Of a stretch of DNA of 64,000 bases, positions 32,248 through 45,222 are shown in pieces. The notes below the pieces were generated by a model. The model was not told the origin of the DNA. It was given only the letters and a program-made list of their open reading frames with translations, and ran no database searches. This stretch comes from Pyrenopolyporus hunteri. Lineage: Eukaryota > Ascomycota > Sordariomycetes > Xylariales > Hypoxylaceae. The first letter of the stretch is position 1, and each line of letters starts with the position of its first letter. The DNA is taken from NCBI GenBank assembly GCA_902806595.1, contig CADCXC010000011.1, positions 2,232,001 to 2,296,000 of the forward strand, given 5' to 3'. The position numbers were made by a program, and so were the translations under genes.

Positions 32248-35200
32248 ATGCCGGAATTCGCCAGACGAGATACGGGCATTGGCGGCCCCGTCGACGACAG
32301 CCGCGATGTCAATCCGTCAGATTCGCGAAACGGGCCTACCGACGAAAGACCCGGCCGAAGCTTAGAGAGAGGGGGGCATTATCGAGACGATTCCACGGTT
32401 AGGACAGCGATCAGTTACCCGACGCCACCGACCGATCCCTTCCCGACTCTCGAGATCACTGCTTCGACCCCCGTCACGCCCATTACCGAACGACTTAAGC
32501 CGGCCTTCGATCTGAATTGCAAGAATGAGAAAGATGTCGTCAACGGAATCGAGCCCATCCTCCTTTCGTCGGATAGGGGATCAAGCGACGTTCATAACGG
32601 CATTGTCAACGGACACTCCTTATCAGCCAAATCCCCTAGTATAGCAGAGAAATCCATACACAATCGGCCCACCGATGCCCCAAACAAGCCGCGTACGCTG
32701 TCGGCCTCGAAATCAGCAACGAAGAAAGCGAGTCACGAGAGTGTTAGAAAGCTCTCCGCCTCCCAGATGCAAGCGCTAACGTCGTCCCCCGACTCGCTTC
32801 CGATCGCTGTCGTTCCCCTTCAGTCTCCCCAGCGCAAGCCTAACGGTACCGAGTATCCCATGTCCGCTGGTGCCGCCGAGTCCATATCCCGTTCATCAAT
32901 GGGGGATCAATTGCAAAACGATCCTCAGGCTCCAGTGGCGGATAAGGATGCACACATGCCAGCGTATGCGGATGCCCCGAGAACAGCAGCCGATTTCAGA
33001 CGATCTCCCGCTCCGTCAAGAACGCTTTCTACCCCTCCTATTAACAGGAGATCTACAACCGGTCCTCTTGTGACGGAATCGAGCGTCATGAGGCGAAATT
33101 CTTTCAACCCTCTCCCCCGTCCACCTCCCCTAAACCTTTCCTCCGTCACCTCCAACCCTTCCGTGCCTCCCCCCAAAGCAGACCGATCCGATCCGACGCC
33201 ACCGTCTCCCATACCTCCAGCTATTCCCCTCCCCCCTATGTCTCTTCCCACACACCTCCAGCTAGAGCTCGCTGGCCAACGACCCAGTCCTCTTTACATT
33301 CACCATTCCCACACCGCGGACACCCCGTATGAATCCAGCGCCGTCAAGTTTGAGCGGTTGCTAAATGCTCTCCTCTTACCACCTTACCTCGAACGCGTTC
33401 TAACCTTTGGCACGTTGGCATGCCTTGACGCGTGGCTATACACGTTTACTATCTTGCCTATGAGGTTCTTAATTGCCCTCGGCGTACTTGTGAAATGGTG
33501 GGCATACGTTCTCGGGAAAGAAGCCAGATGGGTCGTCGGCTACGTCTGGCAGGGTACTTGGCGTCTTTGGCAGAGAGGGCGAAGAGGCCGAGCTACGTCG
33601 CGAAACCGATCGGACAATAGCCACATGGCTAGCGAACCAGAAAGGAGCCAGAGCCGAGCAAGTATCAACAGCTCCAGCGTCCACAATCAGAACGGAACAG
33701 CACGGCGTCGCACCTCATCCGAAGCGGCAGGCGTCTCTACCCCAGAAACCTCGAGGCTGGCTAGCAACGGCGTGTTCCATCCGCCAAAACATCCCATGCC
33801 CAGGCCTGGGGGTTTTCGCCATCGGAGAACAAAATCGATGCCATCCAATCTGACGTCTTACCACAAAGCCGACCTCCTCCAAGGGTTCGTTCTCATTTGC
33901 AGTTCTCTAGCGTTGATGAACCTAGACGCCAGTCGGATGTATCACTTCATTCGAGCTCAATCTTCGATGAAGCTTTACGTCATCTATAACATCCTTGAGG
34001 TCGCCGACCGACTCCTCTCAGCCCTTGGTCAAGACATCTTGGAGTGTCTTTTCAGCTCAGAGACTCTGTCCAGGAACAGCTCCGGCAGATCTAAAGTCCT
34101 CCTCCCTTTCGGCATGTTCATCCTTTCACTCATATACAACGTCATTCACACCATGTGCTTATTCTACCAAGTCATCACCTTAAATGTTGCTGTAAATTCG
34201 TACTCGAATTCGCTCCTCAGCCTCTTGATATCTAATCAATTCGTCGAAATCAAAGGGAGCGTATTCAAGAGAATCGAAAAGGAGAATTTATTCCAGCTCA
34301 CCTGTTCGGACGTTGTTGAGCGCTTCCAGCTGTGGATTATTCTGTTCATAATTGGCATGAGAAACGTCGTCGAAGTAGGCGGGCTTTCCGTGCTAGGAGC
34401 GGGAAGCGAAATGGATGGCGTCTCTGCAAAACCCGGCCCGGTACATACCAGCTCAAGTCTACCCAACAGCTTCACTGTATTGCCATCGTGGATACTTTCC
34501 GGGGAGGTACTGTCACCCTTCCTCGTCGTCATAGGAATTGAGATGATGGTCGACTGGACCAAGCACGCATTTATCAATAAATTCAATAACGTCAAACCAA
34601 CCCTCTACAGTAGGATGCTAGATATCCTGTGCAAGGATTACTACACCAACGTAAGCCTGGTTCATCGAGTATAGGGTTTCTAGGCGAGCCTTAACTAATC
34701 AATTATTATCTATGTATATATATAGGCTTTCTCGGCGCCCTCGCTAACCCGACGACTGGGCTTGCCACTGCTCCCCCTATCATGTCTTTTCATCCGAGCC
34801 TCGATACAAGTTTACCACATGTTCCTAGCTACTCATATCAGCCCCCCAATCCCGACCTCAACTATGGAGCTTTCGGTTGAGTCTTCAACGCCGTCTTCGC
34901 CCGCAATGGTCGCCGCATTCGAGCACTTAGATACATTGCTTAGGAACGCTCTAGGCCGAGCAGTGTACGGCTACCCATACGGATCCCCCCACGCCCGCCC
35001 GTTTCTGGCCTTCTCTTCAGATGACGCGATCGCCCTTCTCACCATGGTAATATTCTTCTTTCTCACTTGGGTCGTGCTTCTTATTGTGAAACTCCTCCTA
35101 GGCATGGCTCTGCTACGCTATTCCAAAGATCGATACGCCTCGATGAAGCGTAAGGAGCACGCAGTGGCGACCGGGAAGGCAGAGCGCGAGAACTTCTCTC

Positions 35201-35400
35201 AGCCGGGGAAACGCATCGGTTCGTGGGGCGCTGTCGAAGTTGGTGAAGACCGGAGAAAATGGATTTACGAGGACGATAAAGACGGGCTGAAGAAGATGCG
35301 CGAGCGAGAACGTAAGACGGAGGAGAAATTCAAGGAAAAGGGCGACGATGGGCTCTCCAAGGTGGTGAGGTACGAAATGGTAGCTAAGAGGATATGGTGA
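32248..35400 (+). CDS. TAPT1/EMP65 family ER membrane protein
   Basis: Two exons, 32248-34650 and 34726-35400, separated by a 75-base intron (GTAAGC...CTAATC...TATATATAG) in phase 0. The product is 1025 residues. The first ~370 residues are Ser/Pro/Thr-rich and disordered. Membrane segments start near residue 385 (LPPYLERVLTFGTLACLDAW) and continue through the family signature HKADLLQGFVLICSSLALMN and DASRMYHFIRAQSSMKLYVI, to the region IEKENLFQLTCSDVVERFQL and two C-terminal helices (SSDDAIALLTMVIFFFLTWV). The basic C-terminal tail is cytosolic-looking. The family includes yeast Emp65 (ER membrane, with Slp1, folding protection) and animal TAPT1. An ER role is inferred from the family. Confidence 0.93.
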
Positions 35401-36275
35401 AGAGCGCATTCAAAGCCGACACGATTTACCGTACTTTTCCCCAGGGCGTCGAAAAGCATCGTATTGCATCACGTTCGCACCATGCGGCGTCCAGCAATAC
35501 CTTTCTCAGCCTTACTAGCATCTCAATACCAATACACCATCACTGCTGCTGTACCTACGTCAATATTTATTTCTTGGTGGCCGTATCGTTAGTTCTAAGT
35601 CCGCATGTCAATCTCAAGTGTTTCCGTAATATCACAAGTCTTTCCACATACTTCGACCCTCGCGCACCCTACTCTCTGCTCTCTATTCAATTTATGGTTT
35701 CCCCGTCCCGACCCTCCCCCCTTACGTTGTTCAAGTTCTGTAAATGACGATACAACGCCCCAACTTAAACCTCACGCATTACCTCTCGATAAATCTATAG
35801 GTGTCCGCCGTACAGCAATATTCTACAACACTACGATTGGTAAAACTATTAGTAGTCCCTTCACAATACTAAGAAGGTTAATAATGCAGATGGCGGGGCG
35901 GGAACGAGCCATAAGGAGACGCAAACAACTACAACGATGAAACTACCTTTCACAAGATTACGATGGGAAAGGCGGGAAGGAATAGTAAGGCGGCATTCCT
36001 TTATATAGCTCACCTTACAGAATTGGAACCTAGACGGCTCCTGATTTTGGAACAATAAGCAAATAGGTACCCAGGTACCTATGTGATATAAACCGCCCTC
36101 TTTAATCTCCAATCCATCCAACGCCAAACGATGTCCTGAGGGTATCAAGGACTATGCCTTGTTGATAATCCGTCACACCCATAGATACCACAGCTCCCGC
36201 AGGCTCCCCATGAAACCGTTAAATCTCGTGGATGGCAGCCTCGACATATACCGAGATATGCCTAGATATCTTATA
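35401..36275. other. Spacer, no gene recognised
   Basis: Pyrimidine-rich with short open frames (35394-35747, 35605-35940) that show no family resemblance. One CTAG unit lies at 36067-36080. Confidence 0.5.
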
Positions 36276-37269
36276 TTAAGCCCGAAATACACCGAACCGT
36301 ATGCGCCGGAACGTCCCATTAGCACTCTCTTCAGGATAATCACCAGATTCCTCTATCTCATCTACCTCGGTCCGCCACGAAGTCCCCGTGAATTTACCGA
36401 TCTCGTCCCACAGTTCTTGCCAGCTCGCCGAGTTATGTAGAAAGCTCTTGGAGCCCCTAGCTTCCTCCCTGCCACCGGGCGTTATTGTCCCGACCTGGTG
36501 CCCGAAAATCATGACATTAGGGTCATTCGCGTCAAGAAATTGCACCATGCGCCGGCCAGCCCGGACCTGATCTTCCCAGCCGAAAAGATGGAAGAAGCTC
36601 GTCGCATGGATAATGTTCATCTTGCGGTTGATCGTGCTGAACGTCTCGTCGCAGTCTCTGTCGTTGACGCTTAGACTCAACATATCGCCCGCCACGAACG
36701 TAGCCTTAAACTTATCTCGATCCTTGAATAAGTCGTACCCGACGTCTAAGAAGCGGGGGTCAAGGTCCGTGCCGTATAGTCTTGAAGCATCGACGCCGTC
36801 GAAAGCAAGCTGCCGCAGCACCTGTCCTACGCAACAGCCCACGTCGAGAAAGTTGGCCTCCGACCTGGGAGCGAGGAGCCGGTTTAGGGCTACCTGGTAG
36901 CGGGGGTCTAACGTGAGCTTGAGGGAAAGGAAGCGGAAGTGGCCGATACAGACGTACGGATATATCTCCCAGAGGCGATCCCGCTATGATTATTTCGTGG
37001 TTAATAATCGTACCAAAGGAGTGCGGGGCAAGCTACGTTACGGCACGCACAATTTGATGAACATGTTCATCGACATCTCTTGCACGGATGCCACTATACT
37101 TCTCCAGTAGTTTCCGGATGGGTTCGATGTCCGGAGGGAGTTCCTCGACGTAGACCTTGCCCTTCAATATATATTCCACGGACCTGCTGGGTCTGTGTTT
37201 GCCGTCTCTATCTTCGGATGCCGTTACACAATGACTGTATCGCCGGAGGCGCAAAAGTAACTTCTGCAT
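36276..37269 (-). CDS. SAM-dependent methyltransferase of secondary-metabolism type
   Basis: Two minus-strand exons, 37269-37042 and 36983-36276, with a 58-base intron (GTAACG...AATCATAG) in phase 0. The product is 311 residues. The start ATG 37269 gives MQKLLLRLRRYSHC. An upstream GTG extension is rejected. The N-terminal part YILKGKVYVEELPPDIEPIR and the spliced RDRLWEIYPYVCIGHFRFLS match the helical cap of the fungal AusD-like methyltransferase group. Motif I is ANFLDVGCCVGQVLRQLAFD, and the acidic ribose-binding stretch is LYGTDLDPRFLDVGYDLFKD. These enzymes methylate meroterpenoid or polyketide intermediates, often as carboxyl O-methyltransferases. No polyketide synthase, NRPS or terpene gene lies in this window, so the substrate is unknown. 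Confidence 0.88.
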
Positions 37270-38487
37270 GTCCGAGCCGGGTACGGGGCCAATGGCGATT
37301 GGCAAATCCACCTAATTCGCTCGGTCCAGTTTTGACTAGGGAACGCGGTCGCTCTTTTCGTCGCGGAAGAGGGCATTCGGTCTATTTTTGGTTCCTTAAA
37401 CCCACTACTTTAGAGAGGTTGGATTAATCTCTTGTAATCCGGGACCCCGTCGTCAGAAGCAAGTGTGGTTGGTGATGGCGTCGACGTGGCCCTTTGCTAA
37501 TCGCATAGTTCGTCGACAGCGTCTTTGCTGGATCGGAGAGTAAGAAATGTCGACGACGGACGTGATAGTTCCCTCATTTATCTGGCTGGCTTGGGTAACA
37601 TACATAGGTATATATCTTATGCACCCCACGCACGCACCCAAGAAACAGCGACACGGAAACTAGGGCGGGTGATAGGAGATGGTGTGCAGAAAGCGGGAAA
37701 CGGGAAGCGAGCCAATCGAGCTCTGCTAACGGAACACCGACATGTACTTGGGACCATCGAAGAATCTAGACCAGCCTATAAGGGGTAAGATGAGTACGAC
37801 TTTGGTATTTCACCTACATACATGTAAGTAAGGCGGCTCAACGACGAACGTCCAAAGGTTTTATGACATGACCTAGGTACCACCTAGGTAGGTAGATACC
37901 TACCTAGATATCGGGAAACTCACCTTTAATATCATGTTGCGAAACAAGCTGACACTCCCCAGGCTGTGTGGGTATGCACAATACTTACCTAGGTAGGTAG
38001 GTACTTAGGCACCTGAGGCAAGTTGCGCTTATTTTGCCTTGTTGTTTCTCTCTACAACCTTTCATTTGCCAAGAAGGGGAGGGGGGGCAACACCCAGAAT
38101 CGTGGTTTGGTTGTCTAATCCGTGAGTGCTTGATAGGGAAAACCAACGGCTTACGGGGAAGGTTTCCGGGCAGTACCTGCACCTAAAATAGGTAACTTTA
38201 TACATGCTGCCTGCCACCTACCACCTACCTACCTGCCTACCTACCTACCTAGGTACCTACTACTACATGCAACTTGTACCTATCACATGCAAGCGAAAAG
38301 GAGCCGCTAAACTCTCGTACGACGGGCGGGCCGGAAGAGAGCTGGAAGCTAGGGTTTTCCCTGTTACCCAATCTGTAGAACCCCGTTTTATTCTTTTCTA
38401 GAAGGGGAAATAGCCAGATTAGTTCTTTGCCAAATCTTTAAAGAGGAGTTTTCTTTTAAAACAAAATCTGGAAGCCCGACGTTATAT

Positions 38488-38580
38488 ATGTAGGTAGGTA
38501 CCTCTTACGAGTATACATTAGGTACCTGCCTGTACAGGTACCTACCTAGGTAGGTACCTAGGTAGCCAGGTAACACCGTT
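38488..38580. repeat. CTAG-type repeat cluster
   Basis: TAGGTAGGTACC, TAGGTACCTGCC and TACCTACCTAGGTAGGTACC blocks packed together in both orientations. Confidence 0.85.
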
Positions 38581-41500
38581 GGGCCTACATAGCACCCAGG
38601 TATCGTTGCATGTCCCCGTATGATCTCCTACACTACATACATCTGCAGCGGTATCTCATCCCTCTAAATCTAACACTACCTACCTATCGGCACCAAACCC
38701 CAGCAAATCGAACTGGACAGACAGGGATCATTCAATTAATCCCTATTAAGTCGTACAAGATGTGTTGTGCAAAGGCACAATGCACACACATGTACCTAGG
38801 TACGTACTTACCTGCAATAGTTACGTACCTACCTATGTAGGTACCGGGCGTATATGCCAATATGTCCTTCATCCCTCGTTCTTGGATATAGACATCTTTC
38901 CAACTTCTAACAACGCCTCAGCGAAGGCAAAAGGCGTCCTAGCTGGTACCCGAATAGCCAAGCACGTAGCTAAAGGAGGTGCTAGTAATCCCGTATACCC
39001 GAAACACTGGGACCTTGGAACTTAGTACACTTAGCAATACTCGGATGGAGCCGCGGAATGATGATCCAATAACCCGGTGCCGCTAGCATAAAGTTGCGAA
39101 GAAGAATGGCGAGGCATCCTCAGGGGTATTACCTACCTACCAGGGAGTTAAGATGTAATCAATACCCAATTACTAACAATACGGATCCGTACATAGATAC
39201 ACATGTACCTAGGTAGGTACCTAGGCTGGCAAAGACAAGGTGGACATGCTCTCCGGAACCGTGTCAGGCATCTGTTTCTGGGGCCCCCGTTACTTTGGGA
39301 TTTCCCACGCTTTCTCTACGTTCAATGCTAACGCCCGCCGAAGGGGCTACTCATTAAATATACCAATTACATATTATCGGCGAACATACTATTTATACGA
39401 ATTACGTATGCGAGATATCCATAATATTATACCTATCTACCTACCTATCTACCTACCTACCTACTCAGCAGCTCTCCACCGCTTCCCCAGCTTTCGGATA
39501 GGTACCTACTATGTAGAGTTCATGCTGCCACCCGTCACATGTAGGCCCGCTCCGACATCCGTAGCTTGCTAACCAAAGACAGAGTCCCGCAGCGTGAGGC
39601 CGGGGCAGCACCACCAGACAAATCCACCACGCGCGTCTATAAGCTTCTTTTGCTGCCCCCCATAACCCTTTCCTACCGATCTGGACCATATATTCGCAAT
39701 AGCAAGCCGAATGGAGAGTTAATTCTGCAGGCGCCCACTTGGAAAATCGACCATTTTCTACCCCCATAACTTAGGGCTCGGTCGCGCTCCGGACAAAGCT
39801 TTAGAGCTATCCGTGTCTTGATCTCATCCACGAAGCCAGGGGCCATTGAATTCGCTTCCAAGGCTGATAGTCGGCCGCAATGAAGGTAGCAGCTAGACCA
39901 CAGAACTGGGTATCCTTAGCTTGTTGCGGTTGCGTTAGCTCCAAAATGACAAGGAAGAAGTTGATCAAGATAACGTCCTCATGACAGGCCTAGCAGGGTA
40001 CAGAACCTAAAACCTCGTCTAACCTTTTCATATACCACTTTACGCCGGCATCTCCCGGAACGCCTCCGACGCCATCGCATTTGGCGGTCCGCGGACGCCA
40101 TCCACGCCAGCGCCTCCTTTAGCAGGTGCTTTTGCATTACAGATTTTCCGAAGAAGTACTTCGGTGGATCACCACTGTCAGGGCACTCCCTATGAAAGAA
40201 GTCCCGGGGCCACGTTTCACGGATGCTAGCCCTCGAAGTGATACGAGCAGATAAAGAAAGAACCAGGGGCGTCAGCGTGCCAGTACCAATTCGTTGAGGA
40301 CGTTAGATAAGTAGATGTAGAGGCACGGTAAGCCCCCTTCCTGAATCCGACAGCCAAGCTGAGCTATTGAGCTATCCGGGGGTTAGGCTTTGCCGGGGTA
40401 TTCGAGGTATGACCACGGTTGGAATATAGAGCTTGGGGGGGTGGGATCAATGAATGAAATTGTGAGCCGTCGGGGACTGGTGTTGAGTTGCCAATCCCTT
40501 TAAAGATAGCAGTGTAGCCAAACGAGGAGAAAACGAGAAACGGCTCGAAAACTAGGGTAACGTCGGGATGTTAGACGGCAGTAGCAGCATTAAAAACAAC
40601 GATTGTCCCTCTGATAGTCGCTTGTGGTGAATTCTGATTACTAGTATATACCCATATATTTCCCCGACGAGGACTAGAACCCAGGGCTCCGTTGATGCTG
40701 CGCCATTGGTGGTTGAACAAATGATTGTAACAGGATACTAATCGGACATTGAGAAATGGGCTGATAACGTAGAACTAAAGACTGGGCATGTGGATCGACG
40801 GAATCGTCGTTGACATTTGAGATGGAGAGGAGGTGGATGCTCGTCAAACCGCTCTAGCTTTGGAGGGCGGGTTCAGTAAGTATTGAAGTCTTATAGTGGG
40901 TGAGTTATACGAAGTGGGAGGTGTGAACGTAACGGACAATTAACGGAAACCCACCCCAGATTCTTTGAGGACTTGACGGTAATGAACCCATTGCCATGAT
41001 TAGCGCTATGGGGCCATGGCTGCATATACCATCCTAGGGGGGCGTGTTGCGGCCATTGTATTCTGTTACCCTCTTTGGAGGGCGGCTAGGTTGGTAACTG
41101 GTGACTAAGTCATTCTTGTCGTAGAGGATTTCCTACATGAGGAAACTGACTCAAGAATATCGGAAGCAGCAGTTCGTTCAGGCTAGACGAAGCCGTCTTG
41201 ACCTCGTAGCTAGAACATCTCGGGGCTATCGGCTAGAGTAGGGGAGTCTGGTAAATGGCCCAAATTTCGAAGAGGATTAGAAGGTGGTAGAAAGCTCTTT
41301 ATCGGATATCCCCAAGGGCAAGTATTAGGTCGTCCAACAGTTTGGGGTCCCGGGGCGGAAGTGGTAGCGTATTGTATGGTTCAAGATCAGACATGTCGAT
41401 TCGATCGCCTCTAAGCTTAGGATCCTGCGAATCGCCTCGCGGGGTTCATCTCGGCTACTACACCCAGGCAATCCTCCCAAGCTCGCCAAAGATGGTTGGC

Positions 41501-43079
41501 GACGGCGTAGGCTACATCCGAGTCCCTCGTTGGCAACACACTGTCTATCTGCTCAATAGACACGGGCCTTAGGGTTGTGAAAGAGGACGGCCGTCGATTC
41601 ACCAACAGTGTGGCTCAAAATAATGCTAGCCGATTATTTTCTTGGTGATTATGTCAGATCTTGTCAAATGGCTAAAGCATTGGTGGAGGGCCGATGGTAT
41701 AAAGCTACAATGCACCTGTTATATGTGTAGCGGAGACACTCTCCGCATCACAGCTCGTAAAATTAGGTACTTTCTATACCCAGCCGGCAATTCTCCTAGA
41801 GTCTTATACAACATGATTTGAGAGCACGTATACCCAAGCCCTCGTCGGCGCCGCCATAGATAGACCACCGCTATGAATGAACGGTGGAGGTTTAGGAGAG
41901 AACTACCCGCTTCTTAATGAGCGAGTTGTCGAGCTATGTAAGTGCTGACTGACCACTAAGCGCGATTGAGCGGTGGGCGCCTCATCGAATGCAGGCTCGC
42001 AAAACCCGTTGCAACTCTCCTTAATATCCATGGCTTATGTTTCCCCGTATTCCCCAATACTTTCTCCCCTCATCCTCGAACGCTGTCCTGATGTATTGAA
42101 ACGTCGGCCGGGTCTAGCATTGTCACTCGATTGGCGGGATGATCTTCCATGCATGGCTAGAACGAGGGGTTCTCGACGCTCAGTCTCGGACGATGACGAG
42201 CAACACGTGTTTGGTTAGACTTGCATGGAAATGGTTTCCTCGTGTGATCACCTTTTCTTTTTTTTATTGAAGAAAAAAGAAACCCCCCAAAAAGCTATCC
42301 GATATAGATCCGGGGACCGAAGGGAAACGCAGAAGCGGTAGCACATCACCCAGCATACAAACGGCTAACAAATAAAGCAGCGCATCGAGCCGTACACGTT
42401 TCTATTGTGTCTTTAGAACCCCACAGCCGCAGCCCGAATATCTACCTAGGTAGGTAGGCACCCAGTAAGGTAGGTAGGCTCCGGTGGGAGAGGTCATTTG
42501 ACGACCTGGCTGTTCGGATTCGGCGGTGCCATCCTTGGTATTGTCTGCGTGGGACATGCAGAGGGCGTAATAGGGGGCGTCACAGTTGACAACAGGACCG
42601 TACCCGAAAGGACTCCAATGTCTTGGCTGGTCTAATACCTTATATTTCCATTATGCTGCCGTCTACTTTTAACGGGTACCGGGGGCAACCTCTTCCCTTC
42701 CAACTGCAGTATGATTTTTCTTTATCTTTTCCTTTTCCTTCCTTTCCTTTTCTTTTTTTCGATCGAAAGACGCCGTGAAGGAGTAGATGACCGGCTTACC
42801 TACCTACCTAGGTACCTAGGTATTTGCAATAGCTTGCGATATAGATATTCGAATTCGCGGATCTGTAATATATTTAAATGGTCAATAGTAGACGAACACA
42901 ATCTTTTCTTTTCACCTTATATAATAGAAGCCATTTTAACAAAGCTATGATGCAAGCGTCATTGTGCTTGAACGACCTTGGGATTCTCTAGCAGGAAGCA
43001 CGGCTATGATATGCAGCCGTTAATAGTGCTACCGGACATTCCTGACTACGGGTACCTATGTACAATACAGGTCTGCTTC

Positions 43080-44440
43080 TTGGTAGGTATCTAGGTACGT
43101 ACGCGATGGAAGGGAAGAATAACTACCTAGGTACCTAGGTAGGTAGGTACCTAGTTTTTAGGGAAGGGGGTTATGAAAGAAAGGGGAATAAAAGAAAGTT
43201 GGAAAAAAAGAGTTGAAAAATAAAATAAAATATAAATAAATAAATGAATAAATACCTAGGTAAATAAGGGGGAAATGGTATAAGGGAATACCTAGGTAGG
43301 TACATATGATATGAACATACATGTAAGGTAGGTACCTAGGTATGTAAGTATCAGGTATGTAAGCAGCAGCATGACTGTCTTTTCATTCGTTTTATACGCT
43401 ACCTACATGTACGCGTGACGGTCAAGAGGTGCGGCTATTCCGAACTGCTGCGTACCTTAGGTACCTAGGTAGGTGGGTACATGGAGTTTAGGGTGGGAGA
43501 GAAAAATACAAAAGGGTGCCTTTAGGCTGCCAGGCGGGTACCTTCATGACCTAAAACATGTTTGGGCACCTGTCCAAATTGGCCTTAATGCGTGAGATAG
43601 GTACATGTATTGCTACCTACTACATAGGTACCTAGCTACATACGTAGGTAGGTAAGTATGGATTAGATGCGCGTAGCAAGGGATGCGTGTAAACGGGTAC
43701 ATACATAGGTACCTACCTACCTACATTTTGAAATCAGGATCATCTGAACTTTTGTCAGGCTCTACCCACTTAACATGTACGTGCTCCTCTCAGGAATGAG
43801 GCATCTAGGGTATATACATAAATGTAGGTAGGTGTGTATGAATGTATTTAACGAGTCTTAGGCACTTTGCAGGTACCTAGGCGTAGTAATATTGGCTTAC
43901 ATGTACCTAGGTAGGTAGGTACCTAGGTACGGTGAGTAGATGCACAAATACCCCCCGAACAATGGGACACCTACATTAGAGAACCTTAAAGACTTTGTTT
44001 TCCGCACTAGGCGCGTGTACTCGCTTAGATAAGGGTCCGACCGAGTATTAGATACCCACCTCACCTAGGCCCCATCCCCCAAATATCGGCTACCTACATA
44101 TGTGCCGGTTCCATACATGACCTACATGTAGGTAGATAAGCCTTCAAGTTTAGCCCAATAATGTACACGTGCTGAGGCACCCGGTAGGTGCGTATACATA
44201 CCTGGGCAGGTACCTAGGTACCTATCTTACGTAGGGTACCTCCATAGGTAGGTAGGTAGCGTGCCGTAGCGGGGTTGGGTGTATTGTGGTCCCGTAATTA
44301 CATACAAGTAGGAGATGGTAATTGTACCTATGTAGGTAGGTTAGGTGGTAGCTTCCATGAGGTACATGTAACTACCAGCGTGTTATGTGGTACCTAACAC
44401 CCAAAAGTAGTAGGTATGTACCTTGGTAGGTTACCTACCT
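43080..44440. repeat. Densest CTAG-type repeat field, upstream of CDC4
   Basis: Over 20 blocks of the TACCTAGGTA / TAGGTAGGTACC family in 1.36 kb, mixed with degenerate CATGTAC and ACATGTAC variants, in both orientations. The best preserved are at 43123-43153, 43324-43340, 43456-43480, 43622-43655, 43704-43725, 43900-43930 and 44205-44222. No gene is interrupted. The field ends about 780 bases before the CDC4 start codon. Confidence 0.85.
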
Positions 44441-45222
44441 AAGTACTGTGTGAAATTCACCGTAAACGATGGTTAGGTACATAAGTATGTATGTATTCAG
44501 TATAGTACTTTAATGCATGTACGGATTGACCTTTAATGGGTCTGTGCTTTGACACCAATTACCACTGACAGTCCCAAGTCCAGCCTAGCTGAAGCCAGCA
44601 GCCACTGGCCAGCCCCAGTCCGAACGCCTCCCCTCCTTGAATTCTGATCTTTATTGCCATTACCATTGCCGCTGCCACACGGTCATCTACAAAACCTACA
44701 ACCGGATGAAAAATCAGAAATCGAGAAAATAAAAATAAAAAAATAAAACCAAAAATAAAATAATAACACCCTCACCACATCAAACACCCACTTGCGTCAA
44801 CACGCGTGTCCAAGACACGCTCCCGATATGACATCCTTCTCCAACCTCGAACATTAAGGCAAACCAGAATATCACGGCAACCTTGTAAGGAAATACGCAG
44901 CCACGATTATTTGGAGTTTGGCGCTCCTATTTCCTCCCTTCTCTCTCCTCCTTTACTTCTCCTAGGCACTCTCCTCCTCCTCCTCCGCCTCCTCCTTCTG
45001 TCCTCGTTTTTCGTCCTCGTTTTTCGTCCCAGGCTTTAACTTGGGTTTCGACTTCGACTTCGACTTCGGCTCTTGACCCTCGACTTCAGCTTTCGGCCTT
45101 GTGTTTCTCCATACTTATAATCGCTCAACTTCATTTCTAAGATTGAACCGCTGGCTTCCTCTTTCATGCGAGCACAACGAGTCACTAGACGTACGTGATT
45201 CTCAGCACGACAAAGACGCAAG

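Larger units (their letters stand above)
37270..45222. other. 8-kb gene-poor region, rich in CTAG repeats and tRNA-like relics
   Basis: No convincing gene is found. Repeat clusters lie at 37870-38010, 38215-38262, 38488-38580, 38792-38850, 39205-39230, 39433-39465, 42443-42482, 42798-42822 and very densely from 43080 to 44440. Two minus-strand tRNA-like fragments occur at 40340-40395 and 40660-40712. A minus-strand frame at 41417-41605 (contains VSIEQIDSVLPTRDSDVAYA) has some coding character, but its surroundings are full of stops, so it may be a fragment of a dead gene. The last 400 bases (44800-45222) are the CDC4 promoter and 5' UTR with pyrimidine-rich and CTTCGA-repeat stretches. Confidence 0.55.
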
